Below are positions 31,501-41,463 of a DNA stretch of 64,000 nucleotides, piece after piece (the first letter of the stretch is position 1; each line of letters opens with the position of its first letter). A program made the translations under genes and the position numbers. The notes beneath the pieces were generated by a model. The model was not told where the DNA came from. It saw nothing but the letters and a program-made list of their open reading frames with translations, and searched no databases. Origin of the DNA: Limnephilus marmoratus (Eukaryota; Arthropoda; Insecta; Trichoptera; Limnephilidae). The DNA lies in contig OU862934.1 in the NCBI GenBank assembly GCA_917880885.1, positions 28,690,734 through 28,754,733 on the forward strand, given 5' to 3'.

Positions 31501-34500
31501 ATCAATAAACACCGTCTTAAGAACAAACCATTTTGTCCGATGACCCGACAGTTGACCCGACAAGTGATATCTTCATATATTTTATATATCAATATATACA
31601 TATATCAATATTTGTTTGTTTGTTCGCATTTTATGCGCTGCCATACCGTTCATCCGATTGCGATGAAACTTTGGTGATTTGCTGTTCCTAAGCCTGCGAA
31701 GGTAATGGTATATAATGGTAAGCATTGGCGTTATGAAATTTGTATAAATGAAAATGGTACATAATGGTAAGCTATTGAAAAGCTACTAAAATGGTAAGAT
31801 ATTGAAATATAAGAGACGTACTATCCACAGTTTTTACTAGGTGGGACTGCGCTTCCGGGTGTCGCCGATATTGTTTACCAATTAATGAATAAACTAAATG
31901 AACAAATAATAACGAATAAGCTAAACAAACGTTAAACTAAATGAACGAATTCTTTCCGTATTCAAACTATATTGTTAACCAATACTACTGCAGGCCTTCA
32001 AAATATCAACGAAATAAACAAATTCTTTTCGTTTGCAAACTACTCTGATTAGGTAGTAGTCCGCCGACAGTCACGCGGACATCATAGCATATCTCTTTTG
32101 TATTTGAATATCTTTGTGAAATTTGTATAAACGAAAATGAAAATGTGTGTATTTCATATATTTTAGAGGAGGTGTTACATGTTCATTTTGAATTATAAAA
32201 ATTGAAAGCGTATTTCATCACCTTTCAAAAACAGTTTTTATTTTTTGGATGCGTTCAGAAATATTGCATTTACTTATTTGAATTAACAAAACATGCCCGA
32301 CAACTGAGGCGTTAACTAATAATCATAATACTTACGAATTACCGCAAACGTCACAAATCCAAGGAGTTTCGCATGTGTGTTTCAACTCTCTCAAACCTAT
32401 TTTTTTCCTTTTCTTAACACATCCAACATCTTCCTTATCTCTATTACTTCCAATATCAATTATATTTTCATCTTTTAAACTCAATGATATATTTTCACCA
32501 GCTATGGGAGATTTTTTCTGACTAGTGTCACCATTTAGAGTAGAGTTATTTTGTAGCGCAGTGTCATCAGATATGATTTTTCCTTTATCACAAGCACGGC
32601 AAGGTATTTTTACGGGTTTACTGTGAGTTTTGCGATGGGAAATTATTTTGGATCTGAAAACACATTAAAAAACAGTATCGTGATTTATTTTTGGGTTATT
32701 ATACCATGCTGCGCTACTTCCATCTACAGCCTTTTTTTTACATTAGCTCCACATAGAAGGCCCTGAGGAAAATAATTCCCCTCAGGGCCTATGTCATCTT
32801 TAGGGATGCAGTGTGGAGGGTTTTTTTAGTGAAAGGAAGTTCTGGGAAGGCAAAAGGTATGAGGGGTGGGTAGGAAGCTGGGGTCAGTGTGTCCAGGAAT
32901 GACGGACGAATGAATTGATCCCTTTCACTGCGGTCTAAATCCTGCTGAGAGTTCTGCTGGAGAGGTCAAAAGATCTCCCTCAACCAGTCTCTCCCGATTC
33001 GGCCGGCAACGCAGTTGGTGGGCAGACGCATCCGCCGCCAAGATCCGGACAAACCTGACCCCATGAACCTGGGCACCCCTGCTAAGTCACCAAAGGTAGC
33101 GAACCACTTGGGGTGACCTATGGCAGAGGTGTTGGTTATTCATTAAATGGTTCCCGGGGCGGCGGTACCCATACTCACCTCCCAAATTGAGATACACTGT
33201 ACATTTTGGATAGCATTACAGGGTCCATCGTCAGGAATAAATCATAAAAATTATTAGATCACCAAGGCTTTGGTTACGAATTTGGAGGTCGCTTTATCAA
33301 TCGTTCAGTTGATTACTCAGACATCTCCAAATATTAAGTTTTGAGATAATGAGGAAAGCAATATTATAATGCTCACCATAAATAAAATATTATTTATACG
33401 TTGCTGTGTTTACATATTAAATATGCTATGTATAAAAATCAATATTGGTTTGTTTGTTTGTATTTCTGCCATACCGTTCATCCGATTGCGATGAAACTTT
33501 GGTGATTTTTTGTGCGCACCCCCGCGAAGGATATAGGCTATATATATAATAGTAAGCTGTGGTGTTCAGAAATTTGTATAAAAAAATGATTACAGGTGGT
33601 GGTGCGAGAGTTGTTTGAAAATGTGTGTATTTCATATATTTTAGCGGCAGGGAGGGAGGGTAGGAGGGGAACGCGGGAGGGGAAGGAGACGCTGGAGGGG
33701 AACGGGGACGCATGGGAAAGGTCATGCGGGGAGAAACAATTTATTTCTTTGAATGGCATTGCAACGAATGCTGGTACCCTAGTTATGTACGCTAGTATGC
33801 CATAAAATAAAATAAAACATTTTGAAATATTTTATTAGTGACCCAGAAAATATCAACATTTTTGTCTATTTTAATTGATTTGGTGGTGTTTGACCCGCTC
33901 TTTTCGCGACACAAAATACGAAACTCGATTACTCATGATCCAGTTACTTTCTACGGGCGCGCACAAAACCCAGGTTATAATTGTGTGAACGTTCTCTCAC
34001 AGCTCACACCTGTAACTACTAATGTCATGTCCCAGAAATTTATTTAAAAAAAAGACGTGCCTCAGGGGTAAAAAAAAACAATGTTTTATCATGTTTTGGA
34101 GAATATAAAAACCTTGTAAAAAACGAGTTGTTCTGAAGCTTTTATTGAGAATTTAAATAAGTAAATTAGCTGTAAGCAGTAATGCTTTATTATAATTTCT
34201 TTTTATTAAGGTCCGACATTTTACACTTTTACCAGTTTATAATTTCTATTACAATGCACAATTACATTCACACGAAAAATGAATAGTTTTTATGAAAACA
34301 ACACTAACAAAAAGTGAAAAGAAATGCACTTCACCCGTTGATTAACAATACCAATATACGCTCTAATTAAAAAAGACTCCGTGTCTAGTCGAATATTCAA
34401 AAATCGAATCTATTAAACAATCCTGCAATGACGTGACACACGGGCAGGAAGCAGGATACTGTTACGTCACGCACGTGTGTGCGTTGATCGGCAATCGGCG

Positions 34501-37500
34501 ACCGAATGTGTCGCAGTTCGCGAGTTCCGGGAGCTGACACATGGGCACCCGGCGATCGGTCCGTGTCCGTGTCGCGGTTCACGGGTCGCGTTGTTCTTGT
34601 CATGTTGTTCGCGAGTCGCGGATCGTGAGACCCGGGTGCTGACGAATAAATAACCCGCTCGCTCTTTGGTGGCTCGTGAGCGAGTTTCGACGATCAGGTC
34701 TTTCACGATCGACCCAGGACTACTCAGATTCTGGAAGTCCTCAAAGAGAATATTCGTCAAGAATGCAAGAAGCTATCGCCGGAAGTTCTGGAACGAGTGA
34801 TGGAAAATGCCATAAATCAAGGCGGCCACTTGGCCGATATCATTTTCTCGACACAATCCAAAAGCACAACCAAAATTTTTCATCCTTAAAAAACTTACAG
34901 CCAAAGAACACATCGGGCGACAACTTTTGCGCCAAAGATTAATTAATATTTTAACAATATTATTTCACAAAATAAATAAGTGTAGATTCAAACCTCTCAT
35001 TAGTTTTGAAGCTGCATAAATCACAAGTTAGAATTTTTAGCTCAAAATGTTTTTCTCTGTGATTTACAAGCATGTCTGGTCGGTAGGTACTGAAAATAAA
35101 CAAAAAAAATACAACATTATTATAGAGAAAATTAATGACTTTCATATTGAAAACTTTAAAAATATGGATTGAACCAGATAGAAGTCGAGTGTTCCAAAAC
35201 TAGGGGTTAAAACCTTTCCTAGTTAAGTACTCCATCATTGCACAAGCAATGTGAACCCACTATAATGATGACAGTAGGAGGAATTAAAATATTCTCAGGT
35301 AACTCATCAGTGGTGGTCCTTGAGTTTTCAGTGAGCTGGAGCGCTAAGATTGAAAAATATGACATTATTGATGTTGTAGCTGAAAATTTTTTTTTTTTAA
35401 TACTTCGTATGAAGATTTTTAGGATTCTTTCAGTTTGGGGATGCGCCGCATCAACAAACTGAAATTTTGAAAATAATTAAAATTTATTTTCAGCTACAAT
35501 AACATCAATAATGTCATATTTTTCAATCTTAGCACTCTAACTGAAAACTCACGGACCGCCACTGGTACTCAAAAACTCTGATATTTAAAAAAAAAAAATT
35601 AAAAAAAAAAGACAAACAGTCCTGGGTTACGAGTAACCCGACAATATTTAAAAATATCCTACTACCACCACAGAAAGTGGAAAATGTTGCTTGTGTCGTG
35701 ATGGAGGACTTATACTCCAGTCAAGATATACATCCGTGCTTGCAAAAGGTCCGGTCATTCGGAATTTTTTATATGTTGTTAGGACCTAAACCAGTATTAA
35801 AAAAAAAAATTTGCAACTTCGAAAGTGCTGTGCGAGCGGCGGTGGACCCAAAAAACCAGAAAATTTTCGGATTTTTTTCTGTTTTTTCTCAATATCTCAG
35901 TGAAGGAAGGGTCTGACCGGTATAGTCAGTATACATACTTTTAAAGTAGACTAAATTTGCTACAATTTGAAACCAAAACAAGCTATATACAGTCATTGGT
36001 TTCCAAGATTCAGTTATTCGAAAATAGGCCATTTTTTCCAAAAGGTGAAATTTTTTCAAAATGTTCACTTATTTTGTAAAATATTTTCTAAAACACGCAT
36101 CCCACGTCAAATATTATATCAAATAAAGTTGTAGTAAATTTAATTTGCTTTCATTTAAGACTAGATTGATATCTGTAGACCTAACGGTTCTCTCAAGAAC
36201 GCCAGATAACCAAAAACAGTCATAAGTGGGTTTTGGGGGAAATGCAAATAAATTGTTCTCACGTCTTTTTACGGTTTTATTGTGCTGTGAAGCAGTGGCG
36301 GCTCGAGCACAATTTCGATGGTGGGGACAGATATTTTTTATGTGTAGATATAAATAAATATACTTACATGATAATTTACCTCAGTATAATTGAGAACATT
36401 CAAAATACCTACCTGCACGAGTAGGTATATTTTTTATGTTTTCAATTCTAATGTCTAAAGTCTAAAGTAAATAATTCATTAATTTTTTGAATAAATATAT
36501 ATTTTTCTCACAAAAATATTATTGGATAAGTTACGCCCCTTACCAGAAATACAAAATAGGTACATATATGAATATAAAGCTTAATAAAAAATTACAAATA
36601 TAATTCAACCAACTTAGTTTTAGAGCGCCTTTGAGGTAAATTTTCCACCAGAACGGCGCTTTAGAAATAATCCGACCTATATTATTATTTTAATAAGGTG
36701 AATACAGGCGGACCCTAGTGGGGTTAATAATTACATGCTAAAAATATATGTACATACAAATTGTGAAGAAGAAGAAGAAGCAATAAATAAAATAACAAAA
36801 TACGTACAACAATAATACCACTAACGCGAATCCCGGTCCGTGCATAGCTCACATCTTTCAATTTGAACGAAAACAAACGCCCAATTATCCACGAGGGGAT
36901 CCTACAGTTTATCCCCACGAGAAAGATACTATGACTCAAATGCGCATGCGCGAATTCGCGAGATCCCTAAGAAACGTATTCAGTACGAATAAAAGATATA
37001 AATTTCAAGGAAAAAATCCCGTGATGTCCCCCTGGTGCGCAGAACGGTTTGCGCAGTGCGCATGGCGGGTGGCAACTGCTAGATTCGAGCCAGAATCGCG
37101 AGTCGCGATCGTCGAAATCGCGTAGTTAAACTAGTTAGTTACTAGTTAGTACGCAACAAGGAAGTGAGCGGAGCGGTCGCATGTTCGTCCGAAGAAACTT
37201 TTTCATTTTCGAGCTTAAAAATGTTCTGAATTGAAATTATAGATTATGTTTCTGAAAATGTTAATAATTACTTTTATCTTAAGAATTAATGTTTGTGAAC
37301 ATAAAGCATCGAAAAAATTCTCAATAGGTTTCTGAAATATGAAGTGGGGTCTGTCCCCACCGTCCCCTTGAGAAGAACCGCCACTGCTGTGAAGTAAATC
37401 CATGAGACTAATCCATGAGACCATTTATTGTGCTGTGAAGTAAATCCATAATGCGATCCATGAAAACCTATGGTGGGTTGACCCAAGGTAGGGTAATCTC

Positions 37501-40500
37501 CGACAGTGTTCTAGCAAGGTGGACAACAGGAATGGTGTTTATGTTGAACATTTGTGAAGAACTGGAAAGTTTTTGCAGCATTTCATGTCCTACTGGAGAG
37601 AAGCATATAGACATGAGACCTTCTCGAATCATCCAAGATAATTGTGATGTGGAAAAACTAAAAAAACTGGTTTGCTCTCCACCCTCCATTTCCCAAAACT
37701 GACAGTTTGATTTCTATCAGTAGTGGTTTACTGGCGGGTCCTGAAATTAATTGCCACACAGCCCAGAGAGTTGGAACGGAGGGAGTGATGAAAATTTTGG
37801 GGCAAATGTACGACAAGGGAGTAATAAAACGGAAAAATAAAGTTAACACGCTGGCATCGATCACCTCAACCGTTAAACTGCCGGCCAAAAACAGAAGAGT
37901 GGCTGTGGATCCGCTCACATTTTCCAGCGAGTGTGTATTGCAAAGCAATCTGAACAGGATTTACAGGATGACTTCCAAGTTTGAATTGGCCCCGTTCCCG
38001 ATGTCTCTGGTCAATGAACAAGGGATGCGCAAGGGCACAAAATCTACTCGGTACTCTGCTTTCACTCATCTTTCCAGCCACACGCCGATAGATTGGTGCC
38101 AGCACTCTAGTCATTTTGGATGGTGGCTACCTCTTGCACAAGGTCGTGTGGCAGCGGAAGAGCACGGTTCGAGCACTTTTGGCGTGTTATACCACCTACG
38201 TCCGAAACCACTTTGGGAAGAACGTCTCCATCGTTTTTGACGGCTACCCCGAAGATGTTACCAAAAAAAAAACACCAAAACAGCGGAACGACTCCGGCGC
38301 TACGCAGCTCATTCCAGCTTATAACTCTTCTCTGTGACGCCTTTCAGAAGGAGGGAGTAGAAGTGGCTGTTGCCGAAGAAGATGCGAATCGAGAGATCGT
38401 CATGATGACGCTTTCAAAAAGAGCAGTAGCCGATCGGGTCGTCATAGTGGAAGAAGACGTCGACCTGCTCGTTCTTCTTTCAATGGTTTAGGCGCTGAAG
38501 AGACAAATGTCTATCTTCAGAAAAGCACGAAGGGTTAAGCTGGTTGCTGTCACTACTCTATGATCTCCTACAACTACCAGGGCTCCCGGCGATTAACAGG
38601 AACGGCACTATTCACCCACGTGTTTACCGGGTGCGATACCACCTCAGCACCGTTTGGCCAAGGAAAGACCAAAATCACCACACTTCTGAGCAAGAATGAA
38701 CCATTTGCTGAGCAAGTGGAGGTATTTCTTCAGCCAGACTCCACCCCACAAGCCGTGAGTGAAGCAGGCATCAAGTGCTTTGTGGCTCTATACGGGGGTG
38801 AGATCGCGAGGAATACTTTGGATTTCCTGAAGTATAAGACGTTTGTCACTTCGACAAGCATAAACCTCGCCCATTTGCCACCGACGGAAGATGCCGCAGG
38901 CCACCATGCAGCAAGGTGCTACCTCCAAGTGCAGAAGTGGCGGGGAGTCAACTTAAATCCCACTGAATGGGGGTGGAAGCTGTCTTCTCAAGGACTCACC
39001 CCCATCCTCACCACGATGGATCCCACACCTCCTGCCCTTCTGCGAAAAATTTCATGTAAATGCAAGAAAGGATGCTCTGGGAGCTGCTCGTGCAGAAAGG
39101 CTGGGCTCCACTGTCAGTCATGCGGTGAAAAATTGTGCATTAACATCCCGGATGTGGAGCTGAAATGCTCGGACGATGAAGATGACCCGACTACAGACTG
39201 GGCGCCTCTCCCAGCGTCCATCACAGATATCGAGACACCTTCCTCATGCGAGCCTAAGCCCGGGCCATCTAAGATAAAAAGAAAGACATGATTTGGCAAC
39301 CAAGACACAATACCTACATGATTTATATTAGTTTTTTTTGTGTACATGTAATTTGTCCTTATAGTAGGTACCATGATATTTGTACAAGCATTTTAGTATG
39401 TAGATATATAAAACAATGTTTGAAGATGATGTAATTACCGATAAATATATTATCTTTTCTTTTTTTCATCAAAAATTTGTTAACAATAACAAAAAAAAAT
39501 GTAACTAGGTATTTGATAAATAAAACCATAAAAAGACGTGAGAACAGTTTATTTGCTTTTCTCCCCAAAACCACTTATGACTGTTTTTGGTTATCTGGTG
39601 TTCTTGAGAGAACCGTTAGGTCTACAGATATCAATCTAGTCTTAAATGAAAGCAAATTAAATTTACTACAACTCTATTTCATTTAATATTTGACGTGGGA
39701 TGCGTGTTTTAGAAAATATTTTACAAAATAAGTGACCGTTTTGAAAAAAAATTATTTTTTGGAAAAAATGGCCTATTTTCGAAGAACTGTATCTTGGAAA
39801 CCAATAACTGTATATAGCTTACTTTGGTCTCAAATTGTAGCAAATTTAGTTTACTTTAAAAGTATGCATACTGATTATACCGATCAGACCCTTCCTTCAC
39901 TGAGATATTGAGCAAAAACTGAAAAAAATCCGAAAATTTCCTGGTTTTTTGGGTCCACCGCCGCTCGCACAGCACTTTCGAAGTTGCAAAATTTTTTTTT
40001 TAATACTGGTTTAGGTCCTAACAACATATAAAAAATTCAGAATGACCGGACCTTTTGCAAGCACAACCCCCTTTTCATGTTTAACTTGACTGGACTATTA
40101 GCCAGCCGAGGAATCGAACGAGGAATGCCTGGGTGGGACCCAAACGCGATGCCCACTCAACCACTGACCGGTCGAAATGAATAATTTTTTTTTACATTAA
40201 CTCCACACAAAGCAAAACAATTTTCCTAAGGGCCTAGTCATCTTTGGGGATGCTGTGTGGAGGGTTTTTTAAGGGAAAGAAAGGAGAAGAAGATATGGGA
40301 AGGAAAAAGGTACGAGGGGTGGGTATGAATCTGGGGTCAATGTGTCCAGGAGTGACAAGATGTATGAATACATCCCTCCCACTGCGTTACAAGGCAATGG
40401 ATCGAGAGAGTCCGGCTGGAGAGATAAAAAGGTCTCCCTCAACCAGTCTCTCCCGATCCGGCCTGCCACGCAGTAGGTGGGCAAACGTATGTGCCGCCAA

Positions 40501-41434
40501 GACCTAGACAAACCTCACCAAATGGAACCCGGGCACCAAAGCTGCTAAGTAACCAAACATAGCAAACTACTTGGGATGACCTATGGTACAGGTGTTGGTT
40601 AATATATATCAATCATAATATGTATTGTTAGCGGGGCGGTGGTACTTATACCCGCCTCCCAAATATCACGGAGCGATCCTGTCTCCTAAAATTCCTTTTT
40701 TTCCTTTTCAGTAACACTCAACAATTTAACAAACCGATTGCCATCTCTTGTGTACGGATGCAATGTGGGCATGCTTAGACTGTTCTATAGGTATTTTAAT
40801 GGAGCCTGCTCTAAGGAGCTAGCAGCATTGATCCCCGGTGCACCAGTGCACATGCGTGAAATTCAACAGACACTAGTGGAACCCTGTTTACTATTTATAT
40901 TGGCTTCATGAGAATAGGCCATTTTAACACACATACATCTCAGGGATTTCATTTGCCAGTTCCATGCCTCGCTGTCATACATCAGAGTTGGTATTAGCCT
41001 CCATTGTAGATTACTAGCCTCACTTCTTTCGACAACTTTAAATTATTATTAACCTAAAATACCATAAACAATACTCACGTAAAATCACATTCATCGCAGC
41101 TATACTTATTGGCGTTGGTGTGCTTGGCAGAGTGCAACTTCAGTTCGTATTTCGCCACAAAAGTTTTGCTGCAAACTTCACAGATAAAAGGCCTTTCGCC
41201 GCTGTGTCGGCGAAGATGAATGTCAAAAGGAGTCTTCTTCTTGCATTTAAAGTCACACTTGTCGCAGAAAAACTTGAATTCGCCTGTAATTCTGTTTCTT
41301 TCTGATGAAGATTTTGTGGCAGTCATTTTGTCGCCATTTTGATAACTGATTTTGTTGGGGTTTGAGATGTTAATTGATTCCTTGTAGATGCTTGATTCTG
41401 GGTTTGTGAAAAAAAATTCACCGCGACCTGGTGT
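19548..41434 (-). CDS. C2H2 zinc-finger protein, 11 fingers, eight exons (5' end not found)
   Basis: Exons in coding order: 41434-41079, 35089-34994, 32653-32336, 31271-31141, 28077-27957, 25259-25150, 24330-24129, 19881-19548. All borders are GT-AG and all seven phases agree with the reading frame. Fingers start at FFCDKCDF, FICEVCSK, YSCDECDF, LTCDLCSF, WICDVCGN, FKCDRCTY, YSCDKCSF, FACHLCPY, FVCTLCKT, LACHKCDF and QICRICNY. Five introns cut a finger and one cuts the linker HSG-EKP. Exon 3 adds a 60-residue Ser/Asn/Lys-rich spacer; the last exon ends in a 90-residue Pro/Gln/Asn/Val-rich tail. The frame is open to the acceptor at 41434, so upstream exons must exist. Probably a nuclear DNA-binding regulator; the ortholog is not identified. 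The introns carry nearly all the transposons of 20-41 kb. Confidence 0.92.
20019..20152 (+). repeat. 18-bp minisatellite
   Basis: Seven full units and one partial, start-to-start spacing exactly 18 bp, unit GGGGTGACCTACGACCTT with small changes. The sequence on its left (ACAAACCT, CCCTGCTAAGTTACCAAATG) is the SINE family, whose ordinary copies contain a single CACTTGGGGTGACCTATG; the array is an expansion of that stretch. Confidence 0.9.
20648..21702 (-). mobile_element. Helitron A, inserted in Helitron C
   Basis: Minus strand: 5' TCTCTACATATTATAAAG at 21702, 3' CTAG at 20648, inserted between A20647 and T21703. It contains a second, shorter Helitron unit (about 20968-21602) that has its own 5' end and a 56-bp piece of Tigger DNA (21603-21659). 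A (TA)n run is at 20780-20795. Confidence 0.75.
22129..23452 (-). mobile_element. Helitron D, inserted in Tigger copy 2
   Basis: Minus strand: begins TCTCTACATATTATAAAATA at 23452 and ends GGCCGGGTCAGCTAG at 22129, preceded by the stem-loop GCCAC-AGCAACAC-GTGGC. The target is A22128/T23453; Tigger copy 1 reads straight through TTATTATG here, so the insertion is exact and without duplication, as expected for a Helitron. Confidence 0.9.
22439..22660 (-). pseudogene. Helitron Rep/helicase ORF fragment
   Basis: Encodes ICQCCKALKYNGESPGLCC followed by AGGKVKL, the cysteine pattern found near the N-terminal side of Helitron Rep/helicase proteins. It runs in the same direction as Helitron D, which contains it. 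No rolling-circle HUH motif or helicase motifs remain. Confidence 0.75.
24405..24475 (+). mobile_element. Very short reverse-transcriptase remnant
   Basis: One frame gives SSSIKIGIPQGTMLGPALL, the conserved GxPQGxxLGPxL motif of LINE reverse transcriptases. No more of the element is recognisable. Confidence 0.7.
24476..25149. other. Intron sequence; nothing recognised
   Basis: Part of the intron between the 25259-25150 and 24330-24129 exons of the 11-finger gene. No repeats or coding motifs identified. Confidence 0.4.
25511..25976. mobile_element. hAT-like non-autonomous element
   Basis: Ends TAGTGATGTTCCGGAT and the complement of TATGATGTGCCGGAT. Flanks GTCGCAAC (25503-25510) and GTCGTGAC (25977-25984) agree at 6 of 8 positions. 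Several ATCCGTATCCG-type repeats lie inside both ends. Confidence 0.6.
26466..26702. repeat. Two-copy tandem duplication, about 120 bp
   Basis: GGAAATGTGTCGAAAAAACA through CCCCCATCGAGAG occurs twice in direct order with four or five changes. It lies in an intron of the 11-finger gene. No function recognised. Confidence 0.85.
26750..27900. other. Unassigned stretch, possible solo LTR
   Basis: The GC-richer block 26930-27650 differs in base composition from its surroundings and contains CG-rich stretches (CTCGGAGTACGGCCGGCG). It could be a solo LTR, but no paired TG...CA ends with a target duplication could be set, and no reverse transcriptase is present. Confidence 0.25.
28572..28620. other. 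Perfect 22-bp-stem hairpin
   Basis: Arms 28572-28593 and 28599-28620 are exact complements around the loop TTTAG. The arm contains AGAGAACCCCGTACAT. It lies in an intron of the 11-finger gene, in an AT-rich region with no other recognised element. Confidence 0.95.
29216..29600 (-). mobile_element. LINE C-terminus with 3' UTR
   Basis: Minus strand: IHNTRLNKNDI, then YFATKLHNTLPQDIK and a stop near 29361, followed by a 3' UTR ending near 29216 (complement contains CCTAGTGAGGAGGACT). A decayed copy of the same 3' end is at 49930-50260. Confidence 0.7.
29620..30475. mobile_element. Inverted pair of LINE C-termini
   Basis: 29620-29920 reads on the minus strand and 30025-30340 on the plus strand as the same LINE tail (FRLICGLFKNSTIMESISF versus FRLIIGWFENSIIMESINF; IVRSMGRAYLVVKEN versus VMPVGRAILLLNRI). 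A plus-strand piece LEKVQKKFLYLREYGYYP lies at 30000-30050. The 3' end finishes near 30475 with ATGAATAAATTGATG. Confidence 0.75.
30480..31070. other. Intron stretch with a repeated CCCGCTATATC motif
   Basis: Variants of AAAACCCGCTATATCC occur near 30535, 30680, 30712 and 30852, at irregular distance. No coding or element signal. Confidence 0.4.
31290..31456. mobile_element. PolyG MITE family R5, copy 1
   Basis: Terminal inverted repeats of about 24 bp starting GGGAACGTACCC, flanked by TAA on both sides. Inside are two homopolymer tracts (here C runs, as this copy is inverted). Copies 2 and 3 are at 50592-50752 and 61553-61730. A TAA duplication suggests PIF/Harbinger, by inference. Confidence 0.8.
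31560..32160 (+). repeat. Dispersed repeat R6 (CCGTTCATCCGATTGCGATG)
   Basis: Shares CATACCGTTCATCCGATTGC and GATGAAACTTTGGTGATTT with 33430-33810 and, more diverged, 58670-58790. Preceded by AT-rich DNA. Class unknown. Confidence 0.6.
32165..32285 (-). repeat. Repeat R1 fragment, inverse orientation
   Basis: Contains GCGTATTTCATCACCTTTC and AAACAGTTTTTA, the complement of the start of the complete R1 copy. It is close to the exon 32653-32336 of the 11-finger gene. Confidence 0.65.
32731..33190 (-). mobile_element. Hairpin-tailed SINE, best copy
   Basis: About 460 bp on the minus strand: a GC-rich head (GGGTACCGCCGCCCCGGGAA), a body with GTCACCCCAAGTGGTTCGC, and a 3' part (CCCTCCACACTGCATCCC, then the hairpin at 32758-32790 and a short A tail). 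The last 110 bases match the end of LINE family B, so this looks like a SINE that borrowed the LINE tail. Other copies: 40183-40670, 57869-58240; fragments 9086-9185 and 19940-20018. No clear A/B boxes were found. Confidence 0.7.
33430..33810 (+). repeat. Repeat R6 with purine-rich minisatellite
   Basis: R6 sequence at 33470-33520 is followed by an irregular G/A-rich array at 33640-33725 (GGGGAACG-type units) and by GGCATTGCAACGAATGCTGG. The same order is seen at about 43870-44400. Confidence 0.6.
34712..34890 (+). pseudogene. mariner/Tc1-like transposase C-terminal remnant
   Basis: One frame gives TQILEVLKENIRQECKKL, then LERVMENAINQGGHLADIIF, the usual end of this transposase group. The GC-rich stretch 34440-34700 before it is not assigned. 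Confidence 0.65.
35308..35564. mobile_element. hAT-type MITE with 80-bp inverted arms
   Basis: Ends CAGTGGTGGTCC and GGACCGCCACTG, arms complementary over about 80 bp (AGATTGAAAAATATGACATT). Flanks GTAACTCA and GTACTCAA are similar but not identical. Confidence 0.75.
35717..36281 (+). repeat. Left terminal inverted repeat of element 1
   Basis: Complementary over its length to 39529-40093 with scattered changes and a gap of about 10 bases near 35740; internal landmarks GCTTGCAAAAGGTCCGGTCA and CAGATATCAATCTAGTC (inverse). Confidence 0.9.
36293..37386. mobile_element. hAT element inside element 1
   Basis: Exact 8-bp duplication CTGTGAAG at 36285-36292 and 37387-37394; ends CAGTGGCGGCTC and the complement of CAGTGGCGGTTC. 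No transposase seen. It inserted just inside the left inverted repeat of element 1. Confidence 0.92.
37451..39291 (+). pseudogene. XPG/FEN1-like nuclease with CXC domain, element 1 (frameshifted)
   Basis: Homologous over its whole length to the gene of element 2. Pieces in order: GGLTQGRVISDSVL (37470), SSGLLAGPEINC (37720), PFPMSLVNEQGMRKGTKS (38000), MDGGYLLHKVVW (38116), SIVFDGYPED (38230), AVAEEDANRE (38370), VIVEEDVDLLVLL (38440), FTGCDTTSAPFGQGK (38625), and a C-terminal cysteine cluster SCKCKKGCSGSCSCRKAGL at 39050-39110. The FDGYP, E-rich, D-x-D and GCDTTS...GKGK-type motifs follow the XPG-N, XPG-I and helix-two-turn-helix order of FEN1. At least four frame changes break it; the last 244 codons are open. 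The N-terminal transposase-like part seen in element 2 is missing. Confidence 0.8.
39529..40093 (-). repeat. Right terminal inverted repeat of element 1
   Basis: Complement of 35717-36281. It begins about 240 bases after the stop codon of the element's gene and ends CTTGACTGG next to the ACT duplication. Confidence 0.9.
40094..40178 (-). repeat. tRNA-like SINE head flanking element 1
   Basis: Minus strand: GGTCAGTGGTTGAGTGGGCA (A-box-like) and GTTCGATTCCTCGGC (B-box-like) at tRNA spacing. The continuation probably lies left of 35716, on the far side of element 1. Confidence 0.6.
40183..40670 (-). mobile_element. Hairpin-tailed SINE, copy 2
   Basis: Same body as 32731-33190 (AACCAGTCTCTCCCGATCCG, ACAAACCTCACC, GGGGCGGTGGTAC in plus sense). 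The tail hairpin has decayed. Confidence 0.7.
40740..40900 (+). mobile_element. LINE family B fragment
   Basis: Plus-strand translation gives LFYRYFNGACSKELAALIPG and APVHMREIQQT, matching the copy at 302-780. Confidence 0.75.
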
Positions 41435-41463
41435 CTAGAAATAGAGAAAGAAAATTAGGTAAT

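Larger units (their letters stand above)
35717..40093 (+). mobile_element. XPG-nuclease transposon, element 1 (Academ-like)
   Basis: Inverted repeats of about 564 bp (35717-36280 and 39530-40093) begin CCAGTCAAG; ACT is duplicated at 35714-35716 and 40094-40096. Inside lies a decayed gene for an XPG/FEN1-like plus CXC protein (37451-39291) and a hAT insertion (36293-37386). The element is in the intron between the first two known exons of the 11-finger gene. The flank at 40094-40178 is a tRNA-like SINE head, probably the target. It is related to element 2 (53084-57554). Confidence 0.85.

Noticed and set aside
32731..33190. CRISPR-like or coding GC-rich block
   Set aside because: It is a dispersed element with at least two other near full-length copies in the window and no repeat-spacer structure.
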